Origin: Micromonospora costi
GTDB lineage: Bacteria; Actinomycetota; Actinomycetes; Mycobacteriales; Micromonosporaceae
Reading direction: 5' to 3'
Length of the DNA stretch: 64,000 bases
Assembly (NCBI RefSeq): GCF_003626655.1
Contig: NZ_RBAN01000001.1
Location: forward strand, 1,302,001 to 1,366,000
Position 1 is the stretch's first letter. Each line of letters opens with the position of its first letter. The translations under genes were made by a program, and so were the position numbers. This document shows positions 18,886 to 27,949 of the stretch, piece after piece. The notes under the pieces are model-generated. The model was not told the origin of the DNA, made no database searches, and saw only the letters and a program-made list of their open reading frames with translations.

Positions 18886-19992
18886 CTACAGCGGGCCGAG
18901 CAGCAGCCGGTAGTGCTCGCCGAAGATGCGGTTGCCGCGACCGCGCAACAGTGGGTCGCGCAGCGCCGGCGGAACGTCCCGGGTCCGGTTGCGGTCGCGC
19001 GTCCGGTCCCGCACCCATCGCGTACGCGGGCGGCGGCGGCTCTCGTACGCGACCAGGGCCGCGTCGACGTCGCCGGCCGCCTTCAACGACTCCGCGAGCA
19101 CCACCGCGTCCTCGAGTGCCATGGCGGCGCCCTGGGAGAGCGTCGGGGCGGTGGCGTGCGCGGCGTCGCCGACGAGCAGCACCCGCCCCCGGGACCAGCG
19201 CCCCAGCTCGACCTCGTCGGTGATCCCGACGTGCACCCACTCCACCGCGTCGAGCAGCTCCGGCACCGGGCCGCCGTAGGACCCGAACACCTCGCGCAGG
19301 CGGGCCACCGGGTCGGCGGGCCGTTCGGTGCCCGCCTCGTCGGCGTAGCAGTGCAGGCGCCCGGCGCCGATCGGCACGACCAGGAACCCGGACCGCTGGC
19401 CGAGCAGGGCCGTCCACTCGGTGACCGGCGGGCCGTCGCGCAGCACGGTGCGGTAGACCACCTGGCCGGCGGGTCGGGGCGGGCCGCCGAGCGCGGCGAG
19501 CGTCCGCACCGAGGAGCGTGGGCCGTCGGCACCGATCACGAGGTCGTACTCGGCGGCCGTGCCGTCGACGAAGGTCACACCGACGCTGGACGGCAAAAGG
19601 TCGAGCGTGCGCACCTCGGCACCGTGGCGCACCGCGCCGCCCGCGCCGGTGAGCAGCACCCGGTGCAGTTCGGCCCGGGGCAGGGCGCGGCACTCGCCGA
19701 CACCGGTCCAGAGCACGTCGAGGTCGACCTCGCAGAGTTCCGCTCCGGCGGCGTCCAGGAACCGCTGCCGGTGCACCACGTGCCCGAGGGGCCGGACGGG
19801 GCCGTCGAGGTCGAGCCGGCGCAGGGCCCGGGCCGCGTTGCCGGGCAGGTAGAGGCCGGTTTCGTGGGATTCTCCCGGCGGCAGCTTCTCGGTGACGTCC
19901 GGCCGGAAGCCCGCCATCCGCAGCGCCCGGGCCACGGCCAGACCGGCGATGCCCGCGCCGACGACGAGGATGCGCAGGGGGGAGCCACCCAT
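18886..19992 (-). CDS. FAD-dependent aromatic-type monooxygenase
   Basis: Flavoprotein hydroxylase of 368 residues (class A, PHBH fold). The FAD Rossmann motif [17 protein letters not shown] sits at the N-terminus. The DG motif is in [12 protein letters not shown], and the GD motif with the ribityl contact is in [17 protein letters not shown]. There is no membrane segment. The substrate is unknown; relatives hydroxylate aromatic or polyketide compounds. It stands alone, ending 120 bases before the ctaD start. Confidence 0.88.
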   Translation of the reverse strand: MGGSPLRILVVGAGIAGLAVARALRMAGFRPDVTEKLPPGESHETGLYLPGNAARALRRLDLDGPVRPLGHVVHRQRFLDAAGAELCEVDLDVLWTGVGECRALPRAELHRVLLTGAGGAVRHGAEVRTLDLLPSSVGVTFVDGTAAEYDLVIGADGPRSSVRTLAALGGPPRPAGQVVYRTVLRDGPPVTEWTALLGQRSGFLVVPIGAGRLHCYADEAGTERPADPVARLREVFGSYGGPVPELLDAVEWVHVGITDEVELGRWSRGRVLLVGDAAHATAPTLSQGAAMALEDAVVLAESLKAAGDVDAALVAYESRRRPRTRWVRDRTRDRNRTRDVPPALRDPLLRGRGNRIFGEHYRLLLGPL

Positions 19993-20415
19993 GGTGCGGT
20001 ACGCCTCCGGAGGGGATCGGCACGCGTCGAATACAGGACACTACTCGGAGCAATCGACGCACACCAGGGCCGATCAGCCCCTCGGGAACGCTCCCGGGGG
20101 CGACCGCGCGCGCTCACGCGGCGGTACGACGCCGTCACGCGGACGGACGGCTCCGCCGCCTCGGCGGTCCGCGCCCGCCACCCAGGTGGCTCGTGGCTGC
20201 CGCCCGGGGGCCGGCGCGCGCCGGCGGGTCGAGTGAGCGGTGGCCGTTGGTCGCGTCCCACGCGGCGCCATGCGGACATCCTCATTTTCCGGTCTTTTGC
20301 CACGAGCGGTTGCGCCATCGTTCGACTGATGTAAATGTGTGGCATGAGCGTGGGAGCGCTCCCGCAGCCTCCGGTCCCTTCCGGCGCCCGGGCAGCGCCA
20401 CAACCAAGGAGCAGC
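19993..20415. other. Divergent intergenic region before the cellulase
   Basis: 423 bases between the FAD monooxygenase and the cellulase. The right end holds a CebR-type operator at 20351-20364 and the AAGGAG ribosome site of the cellulase. The left 300 bases show nothing coding that can be supported. Confidence 0.5.
20351..20364. promoter_or_regulatory. CebR/CelR-type operator
   Basis: TGGGAGCGCTCCCG matches the palindrome TGGGAGCGCTCCCA in 13 of 14 positions. That is the cello-oligosaccharide-responsive repressor site in Streptomyces and Thermobifida. It lies about 50 bases before a cellulase start, the expected place. Confidence 0.8.
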
Positions 20416-21540
20416 ATGAGACGTCCACTACGGGCCCTGATGGCCGCCGGTCTGCTGATCGGCGGTTCCCTCGTCGCCGTGGCCCTCGGCGGGAACGCGT
20501 CCGCCGACACCCAGATCTGTGAGCAGTACGGCTCGACCGTCATCGGCGGCCGCTACGTCGTGCAGAACAACCGCTGGGGCACGAGCGCCCAGCAGTGCAT
20601 CAACGTCACCGACAGCGGCTTCGAGATCACCACCCAGAACGGCAGCAACCCGACCAACGGCGCGCCGACCGCGTACCCGTCGGTCTACCTCGGCTGCCAC
20701 TACACGAACTGCTCCCCCGGCACCAACCTGCCCGTGCAGGTGAGCCGGATCAGCAGCGCCACGAGCAGCATCACCTACCGGTACGTCAGCGGCGCGACCT
20801 ACAACGCCTCGTACGACATCTGGCTGGACCCGAGCCCACGCACCGACGGGGTGAACCAGATGGAGATCATGATCTGGCTCAACCGCCAGGGCCCGATCCA
20901 ACCGATCGGCTCCCCTGTCGGCACCACCACCCTGGCCGGCCGCACGTGGGAGGTCTGGCGCGGCAGCAACGGCTCGAACAACGTCATCTCGTACGTGGCG
21001 CCGTCGCCGATCACCAGCCTGAGCTTCAGCGTGCTCGACTTCATCGCCGACGTGCGCAACCGCGGCGCGATCACCAACTCCTGGTACCTGACCAGCATCC
21101 AGGCCGGGTTCGAGCCCTGGCAGGGCGGCGTCGGCCTGGCGGTGACCTCCTTCTCCGCCGCGGTCGACACCGGTGGCACCCCGCCGACCACGCCGCCGCC
21201 GACGACCCCGCCGCCGGGCGGCGCCGCGTGCGCGGTGGCGTACACGCCGAACTCGTGGAACACCGGGTTCACGGCCGACGTGCGGATCACCAACACCGGC
21301 TCGGCGCCGGTCGACGGCTGGACCCTGACGTACGACCTGCCCGCCGGGCAGCGCGTCACCAACGCCTGGAACGCCACGGTGACCCAGAGCGGGTCGACCG
21401 TGACGGCCCGGAACCTGAGCTGGAACGGCACGCTCGCGCCGGGCGGCACGGCCAGCTTCGGCTACCAGGGCACGGTGAGCGGGGCGTACAGCTCTCCGAC
21501 CAGCTTCACCCTGAACGGCGCGCCCTGTTCCCGATCCTGA
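20416..21540 (+). CDS. Secreted GH12 endoglucanase with CBM2
   Basis: Cellulase of 374 residues that cleaves internal beta-1,4-glucan bonds outside the cell. The signal peptide is residues 1-30 (cleavage after ASA). The GH12 jelly roll runs from about 31 to 248, with nucleophile E150 (NQMEIMIWL) and acid/base E233 (AGFEPWQGG). A Pro/Thr linker (about 253-268) leads to a C-terminal cellulose-binding CBM2 (from [14 protein letters not shown] to NGAPCS). The ATG at 20416 is chosen for its AAGGAG site and signal peptide. It is probably repressed by a CebR homolog through the operator 50 bases upstream and induced by cellobiose. Confidence 0.95.
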   Translation: MRRPLRALMAAGLLIGGSLVAVALGGNASADTQICEQYGSTVIGGRYVVQNNRWGTSAQQCINVTDSGFEITTQNGSNPTNGAPTAYPSVYLGCHYTNCSPGTNLPVQVSRISSATSSITYRYVSGATYNASYDIWLDPSPRTDGVNQMEIMIWLNRQGPIQPIGSPVGTTTLAGRTWEVWRGSNGSNNVISYVAPSPITSLSFSVLDFIADVRNRGAITNSWYLTSIQAGFEPWQGGVGLAVTSFSAAVDTGGTPPTTPPPTTPPPGGAACAVAYTPNSWNTGFTADVRITNTGSAPVDGWTLTYDLPAGQRVTNAWNATVTQSGSTVTARNLSWNGTLAPGGTASFGYQGTVSGAYSSPTSFTLNGAPCSRS

Positions 21541-21550
21541 TCCGGACACC

Positions 21551-21578
21551 GGGTGCGGCGGGGGTTCCCGCCGCACCC
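21551..21578. terminator. Bidirectional terminator between cellulase and amidase
   Basis: A 12-bp perfect stem GGGTGCGGCGGG with a GGTT loop between two convergent stop codons. Confidence 0.8.
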
Positions 21579-21586
21579 CGGCTCGC

Positions 21587-22549
21587 TCAGACCCGCGTGA
21601 GGCGGACGGCGTCGGCGATGACCAGACCGCTCGCCGAACTCCAGCGGCTCACGGCCACCCGGTTGGCGTCGCCGGCCGGCAGCGCGAACGTGCCGAGCGT
21701 CCGCCACTGGCCACCGGTGACGCGCTGGTCCACGTACACGGTGCGGTTGCCCGTGGTCGTCGCGACGATGTACGGGGTGGCGCTGTTGTAGCCGGAGTTG
21801 GCCGGCCACCACGCGTCGACGCGGTAGTTGCCGGCCGCCGGGACGTTGAACCGGTACCAGGCCGGGTCGCTCACGGCGACCGGGTCGGCGTAGCGGTAGT
21901 CGGCGCCGTAGCGCTGCCCGGAGTACGTGGAGACACCCCAGGCCGCGCTGGCGGTGAACCGCCCGGCCGTGGTGTTGTCCACGATGGACGACCACGCCGT
22001 GCCGCCGCCCATCTTCGCGGCCACGTCGGCGCGCATGACGTCCAGGTCGATGAACGACGGGTCGATCTTGCCGGTGGTGCTCGTCTCCCGGTGCCCGCGG
22101 GCGTAGCTGGCGTCCCGGCCCAGGCGGGTGAGCACGGCGGCGGTCGCCGCGACCGAGGCGTTGTACTGCGCCGCCGTCATCTCCTGGTCGACGCCGTTGT
22201 AGTCGATCTCCCACCCGATCATCAGGGTGTTGCCGTCGCCGGCCGGGATGGGTCCGCTGCCGCCGCTGACGCCGGCGTGGTTGCACCGGCCGGCGGAGAT
22301 CACGTGGAAGACGCCGTGGTAGTCGACGAGTGCCTGGCAGAGCGGCCCGGCCAGGTCGGGCCGGCCGTTGATGCAGATGTTCAACGCCGGGTGCGGGTTG
22401 GTGGCGCTCGACGTGGACGCGGTGTGGTGCCAGAGCACGCCGATCGGGTTGAAGTCGCCCGGACGCATCCGGTTGAGCCAGTCACCCTCGACGACGACCT
22501 GGACGCCGGCGGCCCGCAGCACGTCCACGAGCCAGGGAATCGTGGCCAT
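21587..22549 (-). CDS. N-acetylmuramoyl-L-alanine amidase with golvesin-like domain
   Basis: Peptidoglycan amidase of 320 residues. The amidase_2/PGRP zinc domain covers residues 1-170: first His in GVLWHHTAS (41-42), second in RGHRET (H153), third ligand region in GKIDP. A C-terminal carbohydrate-binding golvesin-like domain (about 185-320) has YRFNVPAAGNYRVDAWWP and the closing VIADAVRLTRV. The ATG at 22549 overlaps the stop of a 57-residue leader ORF as TGATG, and no signal peptide is in frame. It may be a phage-lysin-like cytoplasmic start, a coupled gene, or a secreted protein whose leader is joined by a -1 frameshift. Confidence 0.83.
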   Translation of the reverse strand: MATIPWLVDVLRAAGVQVVVEGDWLNRMRPGDFNPIGVLWHHTASTSSATNPHPALNICINGRPDLAGPLCQALVDYHGVFHVISAGRCNHAGVSGGSGPIPAGDGNTLMIGWEIDYNGVDQEMTAAQYNASVAATAAVLTRLGRDASYARGHRETSTTGKIDPSFIDLDVMRADVAAKMGGGTAWSSIVDNTTAGRFTASAAWGVSTYSGQRYGADYRYADPVAVSDPAWYRFNVPAAGNYRVDAWWPANSGYNSATPYIVATTTGNRTVYVDQRVTGGQWRTLGTFALPAGDANRVAVSRWSSASGLVIADAVRLTRV

Positions 22550-22722
22550 CAGGCACCGCCGAGCAGGTCGGCCAGGCACTCGGGTTCGCGTGCGGCGGGA
22601 GCGGCCGGAGCCGCGGCGGCCGGGGCGGGCCGGACGGCCGCCGCGGTGAGCGCGGCGGCCACCAGGGCCGGGACGCCGAGCAGGCCCCGGCGGCGCAGAC
22701 GGACGGATCGGGACGTGGCCAT
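22549..22722 (-). CDS. 57-residue secretory leader ORF upstream of the amidase
   Basis: A short ORF with an excellent AAGGAG site five bases before its ATG. The product reads MATSRSVRLRRRGLLGVPA and continues as an Ala-rich hydrophobic stretch ending AAAAPAAPAA, then REPECLADLLGGA. It looks like a Tat/Sec signal peptide with its arginine cluster and hydrophobic core, but stops at TGA, which overlaps the amidase ATG. A single -1 shift near the stop would fuse it to the amidase and give a normal secreted enzyme. Either the amidase is coupled to this peptide, the frame is shifted on purpose, or the sequence has lost or gained one base. Confidence 0.65.
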   Translation of the reverse strand: MATSRSVRLRRRGLLGVPALVAAALTAAAVRPAPAAAAPAAPAAREPECLADLLGGA

Positions 22723-22758
22723 GGCGCTCCTTCAGCAGAGGCGGAGGGGTCACGACGT

Positions 22759-22804
22759 ATCGACGTACGTGATGGCGGCACGCTACATCCTCACGTACGT
22801 CGAT
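22759..22804. promoter_or_regulatory. 14-bp perfect inverted repeat before the amidase leader ORF
   Basis: Arms ATCGACGTACGTGA and its exact complement, 18 bases apart, ending 36 bases before the leader ATG. Each arm contains the palindrome ACGTACGT. It could be a double operator, an attenuator stem, or the terminator of the upstream aldo/keto reductase gene. Confidence 0.6.
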
Positions 22805-22861
22805 GTCGATACCCTTCAGAACCCTCCTCTTCGCTGAAGATTCTTTGCAGAACCGCCCCGG

Positions 22862-23650
22862 TCAGCTCGACCCGAGCGCGTCGAGGTCGCGCATCTCCTC
22901 GGCGGTCAGAGAGAAGCGGAAGATGTCGGCGTTGGCCTGGATCCGCTCCGGCGTGACGCTCTTGGGAATGACCACGATCTCGTGGTCGACGTGCCAGCGG
23001 AGCACCACCTGGGCCGGCGACACGCCGTGCGCGGAGGCGATCCGGGCCAGCACGGGATGAGAGAGGTCGCTCGTGTCGAGCGGGCTGTACCCCTCCAGCA
23101 CGACGCCGCGGTCCCGGTGCTCGGCGTGCCGCTGCCGGTCGTACAGGAAGGGGCTCCACCGGATCTGGTTGACCGCCGGGTTCTCCTCGGTGGCCTGGAT
23201 CAGCTCGTCGATCTGGCTGGTGCTGTAGTTGCTGACGCCGACCGCCCGGGTCATGTTCTCGTCCCGCGCGGCCAGCATCTCGCGCCACATGGGGACGCTG
23301 TCCCCGGGCGACGACGGCGGCCAGTGGATCAGCCACAGGTCGACGTGGTCCGTGCCGAGCGCCTCCAGGCTCGCCTCCAGCGTCGCCCGCTCCCGTCCCA
23401 CCCGCTCCGGCGGCAGCTTCGTGGTGATGAACACGTCCTCCCGTCGCAGGCCGCTCTCCTGCACGGCCCGACCGACCTCCTTCTCGTTGCCGTACATCGT
23501 GGCGGTGTCGATGTGCCGGTAGCCGGCGTCGAGCGCGGCCAGCACGGCGTCGTACCCGGCCTTCCCCGTGGCGCGCCAGGTGCCGAAACCGAGCAGGGGC
23601 ATCCGCACCTCGCCGGGAAGCAGGGCGGTGGGCTGGTCGTCGAGGCTCAT
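22862..23650 (-). CDS. Aldo/keto reductase
   Basis: NADPH-dependent carbonyl reductase of 262 residues with a TIM-barrel fold. The catalytic tetrad is visible: Asp in GYRHIDTA, Tyr in TMYGNEKEVG, Lys in ITTKLP and His in WLIHWP. The nucleotide site is IPKSVTPERIQAN. It resembles 2,5-diketo-gluconate reductases, but the natural substrate is unknown. The start at 23650 (MSLDDQPTALLPG) begins the conserved barrel; the frame remains open upstream without support. A second member of the family lies at 59561-60412. Confidence 0.9.
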   Translation of the reverse strand: MSLDDQPTALLPGEVRMPLLGFGTWRATGKAGYDAVLAALDAGYRHIDTATMYGNEKEVGRAVQESGLRREDVFITTKLPPERVGRERATLEASLEALGTDHVDLWLIHWPPSSPGDSVPMWREMLAARDENMTRAVGVSNYSTSQIDELIQATEENPAVNQIRWSPFLYDRQRHAEHRDRGVVLEGYSPLDTSDLSHPVLARIASAHGVSPAQVVLRWHVDHEIVVIPKSVTPERIQANADIFRFSLTAEEMRDLDALGSS

Positions 23651-23744
23651 GACGACCGTTCTACCCGACGTCGCCCCCGGCATGCGGCCCAACGGCGCTC
23701 CCCGCCGGCCAGCGCGGCGGGCCCGGTTGCCGGAGAATGCGGGT

Positions 23745-24806
23745 GTGGCGGACCGGCTCGAGGAGTACCGACGCCGGCGCGACGCGGCCCGCACCCCGGA
23801 GCCGGTGCCGGACAAGACCCCGCGCCGCCGCCGGAGGGCCGCGGCCGGCGACGGGCGGTTCGTCATCCAGCAGCACCACGCGCGCAGCCTGCACTGGGAC
23901 CTGCGGCTGGAGCGGGACGGGGTGCTCGCCTCCTGGGCCGTGCCACGCGGCCTGCCCCGCGACTCCGGCCGCAACCACCTGGCCGTGCACACCGAGGATC
24001 ACCCGATGGAGTACCTCGACTTCCACGGTGAGATCCCGGCCGGCGAGTACGGCGGCGGCACCATGACCATCCACGATCGGGGCACCTACCGGTGCGAGAA
24101 GTGGCGTGACGACGAGGTCATCGTGGTGCTCGACGGCGAGCGGACGTCCGGGCGGTACGTGCTGTTCGCCACCGGCGGCAAGGAGGGCCGGGACTGGATG
24201 GTCCGGCGGATGGACCCGCCGCCGGAGGGCTGGACGAGCATGCCCGAGCTGGTCCGCCCGATGCACCCGACCGGCGCCGCCCGGCTGCCCCGCGACCAGG
24301 CCCAGTGGGGGTACGAGCTGCGCTGGGACGGCGTACGTGCGGTCGCGTACGTGTCGGGCGGGCGGCTACGGCTGCTCTCCGAGACCGACGAGGAGATCAC
24401 CGGGGCGTACTCCTGGCTGCGTGACATGGCCGAGGCGCTGGCGCCCGCCGAGGCGGTGCTGGACGGCGTCCTGGTCCGCATCGACCCCGCCGGCCGGGTG
24501 CGCCCGGCACCCGCGAAGTCCGGCGGCCGGGTCCCGGCCGGGTCCCAGTACCTCCTGTTCGACCTGCTGTGGCTGGAGGGCGTGAGCTGCGTCGACCTGC
24601 CGTACGCGCAGCGTCGCGAACTGCTCGACGGTCTGGCGCTGACCGGCGCGCACTGGCAGACTCCGCCGTGGTTTCCCGGCACCGGCGCCGACGCCCTGCG
24701 CACCAGCCGCGAGCAGGGGCTGCCCGGGGTGGTGGCGAAGCGGCTGGACGCGGGCTACGAGCCGGGTCGGCGCAGCCGACACTGGTTGAGCATCGACGCG
24801 ACCTGA
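23745..24806 (+). CDS. LigD-type 3'-phosphoesterase fused to a degenerate ATP-ligase domain
   Basis: Protein of 353 residues related to the NHEJ enzyme LigD but lacking the polymerase domain. The N-terminal phosphoesterase domain (38-160) keeps every residue known to be catalytic in Pseudomonas LigD: H44, H50, D52, R54, H86 and Y90. The second domain follows the ligase adenylation layout (about 170-353), but the nucleophile lysine is replaced: ELRWDGVR has R193 where KWDG is expected. The motif normally SRNGxD reads SETDEE, VLDGE reads VLDGV, and EGxVxK reads PGVVAKR. Ligase activity is therefore unlikely. The GTG at 23745 has GGAG nine bases upstream. No ku gene is in the window. Confidence 0.85.
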   Translation: MADRLEEYRRRRDAARTPEPVPDKTPRRRRRAAAGDGRFVIQQHHARSLHWDLRLERDGVLASWAVPRGLPRDSGRNHLAVHTEDHPMEYLDFHGEIPAGEYGGGTMTIHDRGTYRCEKWRDDEVIVVLDGERTSGRYVLFATGGKEGRDWMVRRMDPPPEGWTSMPELVRPMHPTGAARLPRDQAQWGYELRWDGVRAVAYVSGGRLRLLSETDEEITGAYSWLRDMAEALAPAEAVLDGVLVRIDPAGRVRPAPAKSGGRVPAGSQYLLFDLLWLEGVSCVDLPYAQRRELLDGLALTGAHWQTPPWFPGTGADALRTSREQGLPGVVAKRLDAGYEPGRRSRHWLSIDAT

Positions 24807-24820
24807 CGGCGAGGAGTCCC

Positions 24821-26011
24821 GTGTACCTGACCCACCTCGAGTGCCCGCGCTGCGGGAAGGACCACCCCGCCGACCGGCCGCAGAACCTCTGCGACTGCGG
24901 CTCGCCGCTACTGGCGCGGTACGACCTCGCCGCCGTGGCCCGGGCGGTCACGCCGGAACAGTTCCCGCTGCGCCCCGCCGACCTCTGGCGCTACCGGGAG
25001 GTGCTGCCGGTCGCCGACCCGCGGCGCGTGACCACCCTGGGCGAGGGGTGGACGCCGCTGCTGCGCACCCCGTCCTACGGAGCCGAGATCGGCATCCCCG
25101 ACCTCCTCGTGAAGGACGAGGGGCTCATCCCGACCGGCTCGTTCAAGGCGCGCGGGGCGGCGGTGGGCATCAGCCGGGCACGGGAACTGGGCGTGGAGCG
25201 GATCGCCATGCCCACCAACGGCAACGCGGGCGCGGCCTGGGCCACGTACGCGGCCCGTGCCGGCATGGGAGCGACCATCGTGATGCCGCTCGACGCGCCG
25301 ACGATCTGCCGCCGCGAGTGCGTGGCCGCCGGCGCGGACCTGCGGCTCGTCGATGGGCTCATCAGCGACGCCGGCAAGCGGGTGGCCGAGCTGGTCGCCG
25401 ACTCCGACGGCGCGATCTTCGACGCCGGCACGCTGCGCGAGCCGTACCGGCTCGAGGGCAAGAAGACCATGGGGTACGAGATCGTCGAGCAGCTCGGCTG
25501 GCAGGTGCCCGACGTGATCATCTACCCGACGGGGGGCGGTGTCGGCCTGATCGGCATCCACAAGGCGCTCCAGGAGCTGCGGGAGCTGGGCTGGGTCGAG
25601 GACAAGCTGCCCCGGCTCGTGGCCGTGCAGTCCACCGGCTGCGCGCCGATCGTCCGGGCCTTCGCCGCCGGTGAGGACCGTGCCCAGCCCTGGGCGGACG
25701 CCCACACCGTGGCGTTCGGCATCACCGTTCCGGCCCCGCTCGGCGACGAGCTGATCCTGAACGCGCTGCGCGCGAGCGCCGGCACGGCCGTGGCGGTGGA
25801 CGACGAGGAGATCCTGACCGACCTCCGCGACTTCGCCGGCCGGGAGGGGCTGCTGCTCTGCCCGGAGGGGGCCGCCTGCCTGACGGCCGCCCGCCAGCTG
25901 CGCGCCGGGGGCTGGATCCGCGCCGGTGAGCGGGTGGTGGTGCTCAACACCGGGGCTGGCCTCAAGTACCCGGAGACGGTGGACGTGTCCGCCGTACCGG
26001 TGCTGGCCTGA
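24821..26011 (+). CDS. thrC: Threonine synthase
   Basis: PLP enzyme that turns O-phosphohomoserine into threonine. It has 396 residues. A small N-terminal zinc-ribbon-like element (C8, C11, C24, C26) is followed by the PLP fold: K109 in TGSFKARG, the [14 protein letters not shown] phosphate loop and [11 protein letters not shown]. The GTG at 24821 has GAGGAG four bases upstream. Other members of the same family could act on cysteate or other phospho-amino acids, so threonine is the best guess rather than certain. The gene lies alone, 14 bases after the LigD-like gene. Confidence 0.85.
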   Translation: MYLTHLECPRCGKDHPADRPQNLCDCGSPLLARYDLAAVARAVTPEQFPLRPADLWRYREVLPVADPRRVTTLGEGWTPLLRTPSYGAEIGIPDLLVKDEGLIPTGSFKARGAAVGISRARELGVERIAMPTNGNAGAAWATYAARAGMGATIVMPLDAPTICRRECVAAGADLRLVDGLISDAGKRVAELVADSDGAIFDAGTLREPYRLEGKKTMGYEIVEQLGWQVPDVIIYPTGGGVGLIGIHKALQELRELGWVEDKLPRLVAVQSTGCAPIVRAFAAGEDRAQPWADAHTVAFGITVPAPLGDELILNALRASAGTAVAVDDEEILTDLRDFAGREGLLLCPEGAACLTAARQLRAGGWIRAGERVVVLNTGAGLKYPETVDVSAVPVLA

Positions 26012-26052
26012 CCGAGCGCGCTCACCCGGTCCGCCGGCAGGTCCGCGTCCGC

Positions 26053-26081
26053 CCCGGCCGCGTCGTCAGAACGCGGCCGGG
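26053..26081 (+). terminator. Terminator hairpin after threonine synthase
   Basis: An 11-bp stem CCCGGCCGCGT and its complement with a 7-base loop, 41 bases after the stop. The right arm lies inside a tandem copy of the GH15 gene end. Confidence 0.55.
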
Positions 26082-26128
26082 TCGGTCAGCCGCTGCCTCG
26101 TCAGAACGCGGCCGGGTCGGTCAGCCGC
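26064..26128. repeat. Tandem duplication of the GH15 gene 3' end
   Basis: A 30-base block containing the last codons and stop of the GH15 gene occurs at 26064-26093 and again at 26099-26128, with period 35 and no mismatch. The inner copy is the real gene end. Confidence 0.85.
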
Positions 26129-27936
26129 CAGGCCGCGTTGATGAGGCCGATGTGCGACAGCGCCTGCGGGACGTTGCCGAGCTGCGCCCCGGTGACGAGG
26201 TCCACCTGCTCGCTGAACAGCCCGAGATCGTTCGCGTGCCCGGCGGCCCGCGCGAACAGCTCCTCGGCCCGCTCCTGCTCGCCGGCCATCGCCAGGCACT
26301 CCACGAGCCAGAACGAGCAGAGGAGGAAACCGGCCGGGTCGGTGTTCCACCGCCGGATCAGCCCCTCCTCGGTGCCCAGCTCGCGCTCGATGACGGCGAC
26401 GGTGGAGCGCATCCGGGGATCGTTGGCCGGCAGGAAGTGCACGACCGGCAGGAACAGCGCCGAGGCGTCCAGATCGGCCGAGCCGAAGGAACCGGTGAAC
26501 GCGCCCATGCGCTCGTTCCAGCCGTCGTGGAGCACGGTCGCCCGGATCTCGTCGCGTACCGCGGCCCAGCGCCGGGGGTCGGCCTTCTCGCCGAGCCGGT
26601 CGGCCAGCCTCACGGCGCGGTCCATCGCCACCCAGCAGAGCACCTTCGACGACATGTAGTGCCGCTCCTCGTCGCGGGTCTCCCACATCCCCCGGTCGGG
26701 AAGCTGCCACGTGCTCGCCACCTGCTCGGTCAGCCCGAGAACCATCTCCCGCAACTCCAGGTCGAACGTCTGCCCCAGGTAGTCGCGCAACCGCCAGACC
26801 CCGGAGATCACCTCGCCGGGCACGTCGAGCTGCCGCTGCCGCCAGGCGTCGTTGCCGACCCGCACCGGGCGGCTGCCCCCGTGACCGGCGAGGTGCGAGC
26901 TCTCGTGCTCGCTGAGGTCCCTCTCCCCCTCCACACCGAAGAGCACCGGCACCGGCTCGTCGCCGATGCGGCCGATCGACCGGGTGACCCAGTCGAACAG
27001 GCGGGACGCTTCGTACGGGCAGGCCGCCACCCACAACGCCCGCATGGTCATGGCGAAGTCGCGCAGCCACGAGTAGCGGTAGTCGTAGTTTCGCTCGCCG
27101 CCCATCCGCTCGGGCAGTGAGGTGGTCAGGGCCGCCGTGACCGCGCCGCTGCGGGCGTAGGTGAGGCCGGTGATCACGGTCGCGCTGGGCCGGACCAGCT
27201 CCGGGAAGCGGCCCGGGTACTTGTGGTGCTCCCGGTACGCCTCCCACGCGCGCACGGTCTCCTTCAGCGCCAGGACCGGGTCGAGCCGGGCCGGTGGCCG
27301 CCCGTACGCGGGCGCGTACGCGAGGTCGAGCCCGACGACCTGCCCGGCGGACACCTCGAACTCCTCGTACACGCCGCGCCAGCCGGCGTGCAGCGGCACG
27401 TCGCCGGCGCGCAGGACGAGCACCGTGGGCCCGCCGTCGGCGCGGATCCCCCCGTCCGGCTGCTCGTGCAGGTACGGGATGAGCAGGCCGTTCTCCGGGC
27501 GCGGCGCGAAGTCCAGCGCCATGCGGACCCGCCCGGACAGGCCCTGGACCACCCGGAGCAGCACCGCCGGGGACTCCATGCCGAGGTCGTGAGCGCGGGC
27601 GCCGAGCGCGGCGGCCAGCGCGTCGGTGACCGCCACGCTCCCGTCCGGCGTGTGGTGCACGGTGCGGATGACCAGGGTGTCGGGGTGGTACGCCCGCTCG
27701 ATCCGGTGACCCGGTCCGCCGGCGCCGACGGGCGCCAGCCGGTAGTGGCCGGCCCGTGGGTCGAGCAGCCGACCGAAGACACCCGAGCCGTCGAACCGGT
27801 CGGGGCACCACCAGTCGACGGAGCCGTCCCGGCCCACGAGCGCGCCCGAGCGGCAGTCGGACAGGAACCCGTAGTCGGAGATAACCGGCTGCTCCACGCG
27901 CTGCGGGTACCCGGATGACACCGGATCCAACGGCAC
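26101..27936 (-). CDS. GH15-family glucoamylase/trehalase-like enzyme
   Basis: Glycoside hydrolase of 611 residues. An N-terminal beta domain opens with ISDYGFLSDCRSGALVGRDGSVDWWC. The alpha/alpha barrel carries NYDYRYSWLRDFAMTMRAL, the catalytic acid Glu in MWETRDEERHYMSSKVLCW and the base Glu in SFWLVECLAMAG. In mycobacteria members of this group are trehalases; glucoamylase activity is the other option. There is no signal peptide, so it acts in the cytoplasm, perhaps on trehalose or glycogen-derived sugars. The GTG at 27936 is accepted; a GTG at 27897 is possible. A 35-base tandem copy of its 3' end follows the stop. Confidence 0.88.
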   Translation of the reverse strand: MPLDPVSSGYPQRVEQPVISDYGFLSDCRSGALVGRDGSVDWWCPDRFDGSGVFGRLLDPRAGHYRLAPVGAGGPGHRIERAYHPDTLVIRTVHHTPDGSVAVTDALAAALGARAHDLGMESPAVLLRVVQGLSGRVRMALDFAPRPENGLLIPYLHEQPDGGIRADGGPTVLVLRAGDVPLHAGWRGVYEEFEVSAGQVVGLDLAYAPAYGRPPARLDPVLALKETVRAWEAYREHHKYPGRFPELVRPSATVITGLTYARSGAVTAALTTSLPERMGGERNYDYRYSWLRDFAMTMRALWVAACPYEASRLFDWVTRSIGRIGDEPVPVLFGVEGERDLSEHESSHLAGHGGSRPVRVGNDAWRQRQLDVPGEVISGVWRLRDYLGQTFDLELREMVLGLTEQVASTWQLPDRGMWETRDEERHYMSSKVLCWVAMDRAVRLADRLGEKADPRRWAAVRDEIRATVLHDGWNERMGAFTGSFGSADLDASALFLPVVHFLPANDPRMRSTVAVIERELGTEEGLIRRWNTDPAGFLLCSFWLVECLAMAGEQERAEELFARAAGHANDLGLFSEQVDLVTGAQLGNVPQALSHIGLINAAWRLTDPAAF

Positions 27937-27949
27937 GGCCGGTCGACCG

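Noticed and set aside
26066..27811. Alternative frame ending in the outer copy of the GH15 tail
   Set aside because: The protein in that frame is Arg/Ala-rich and without motifs; the frame of 26101-27936 has the GH15 signatures.
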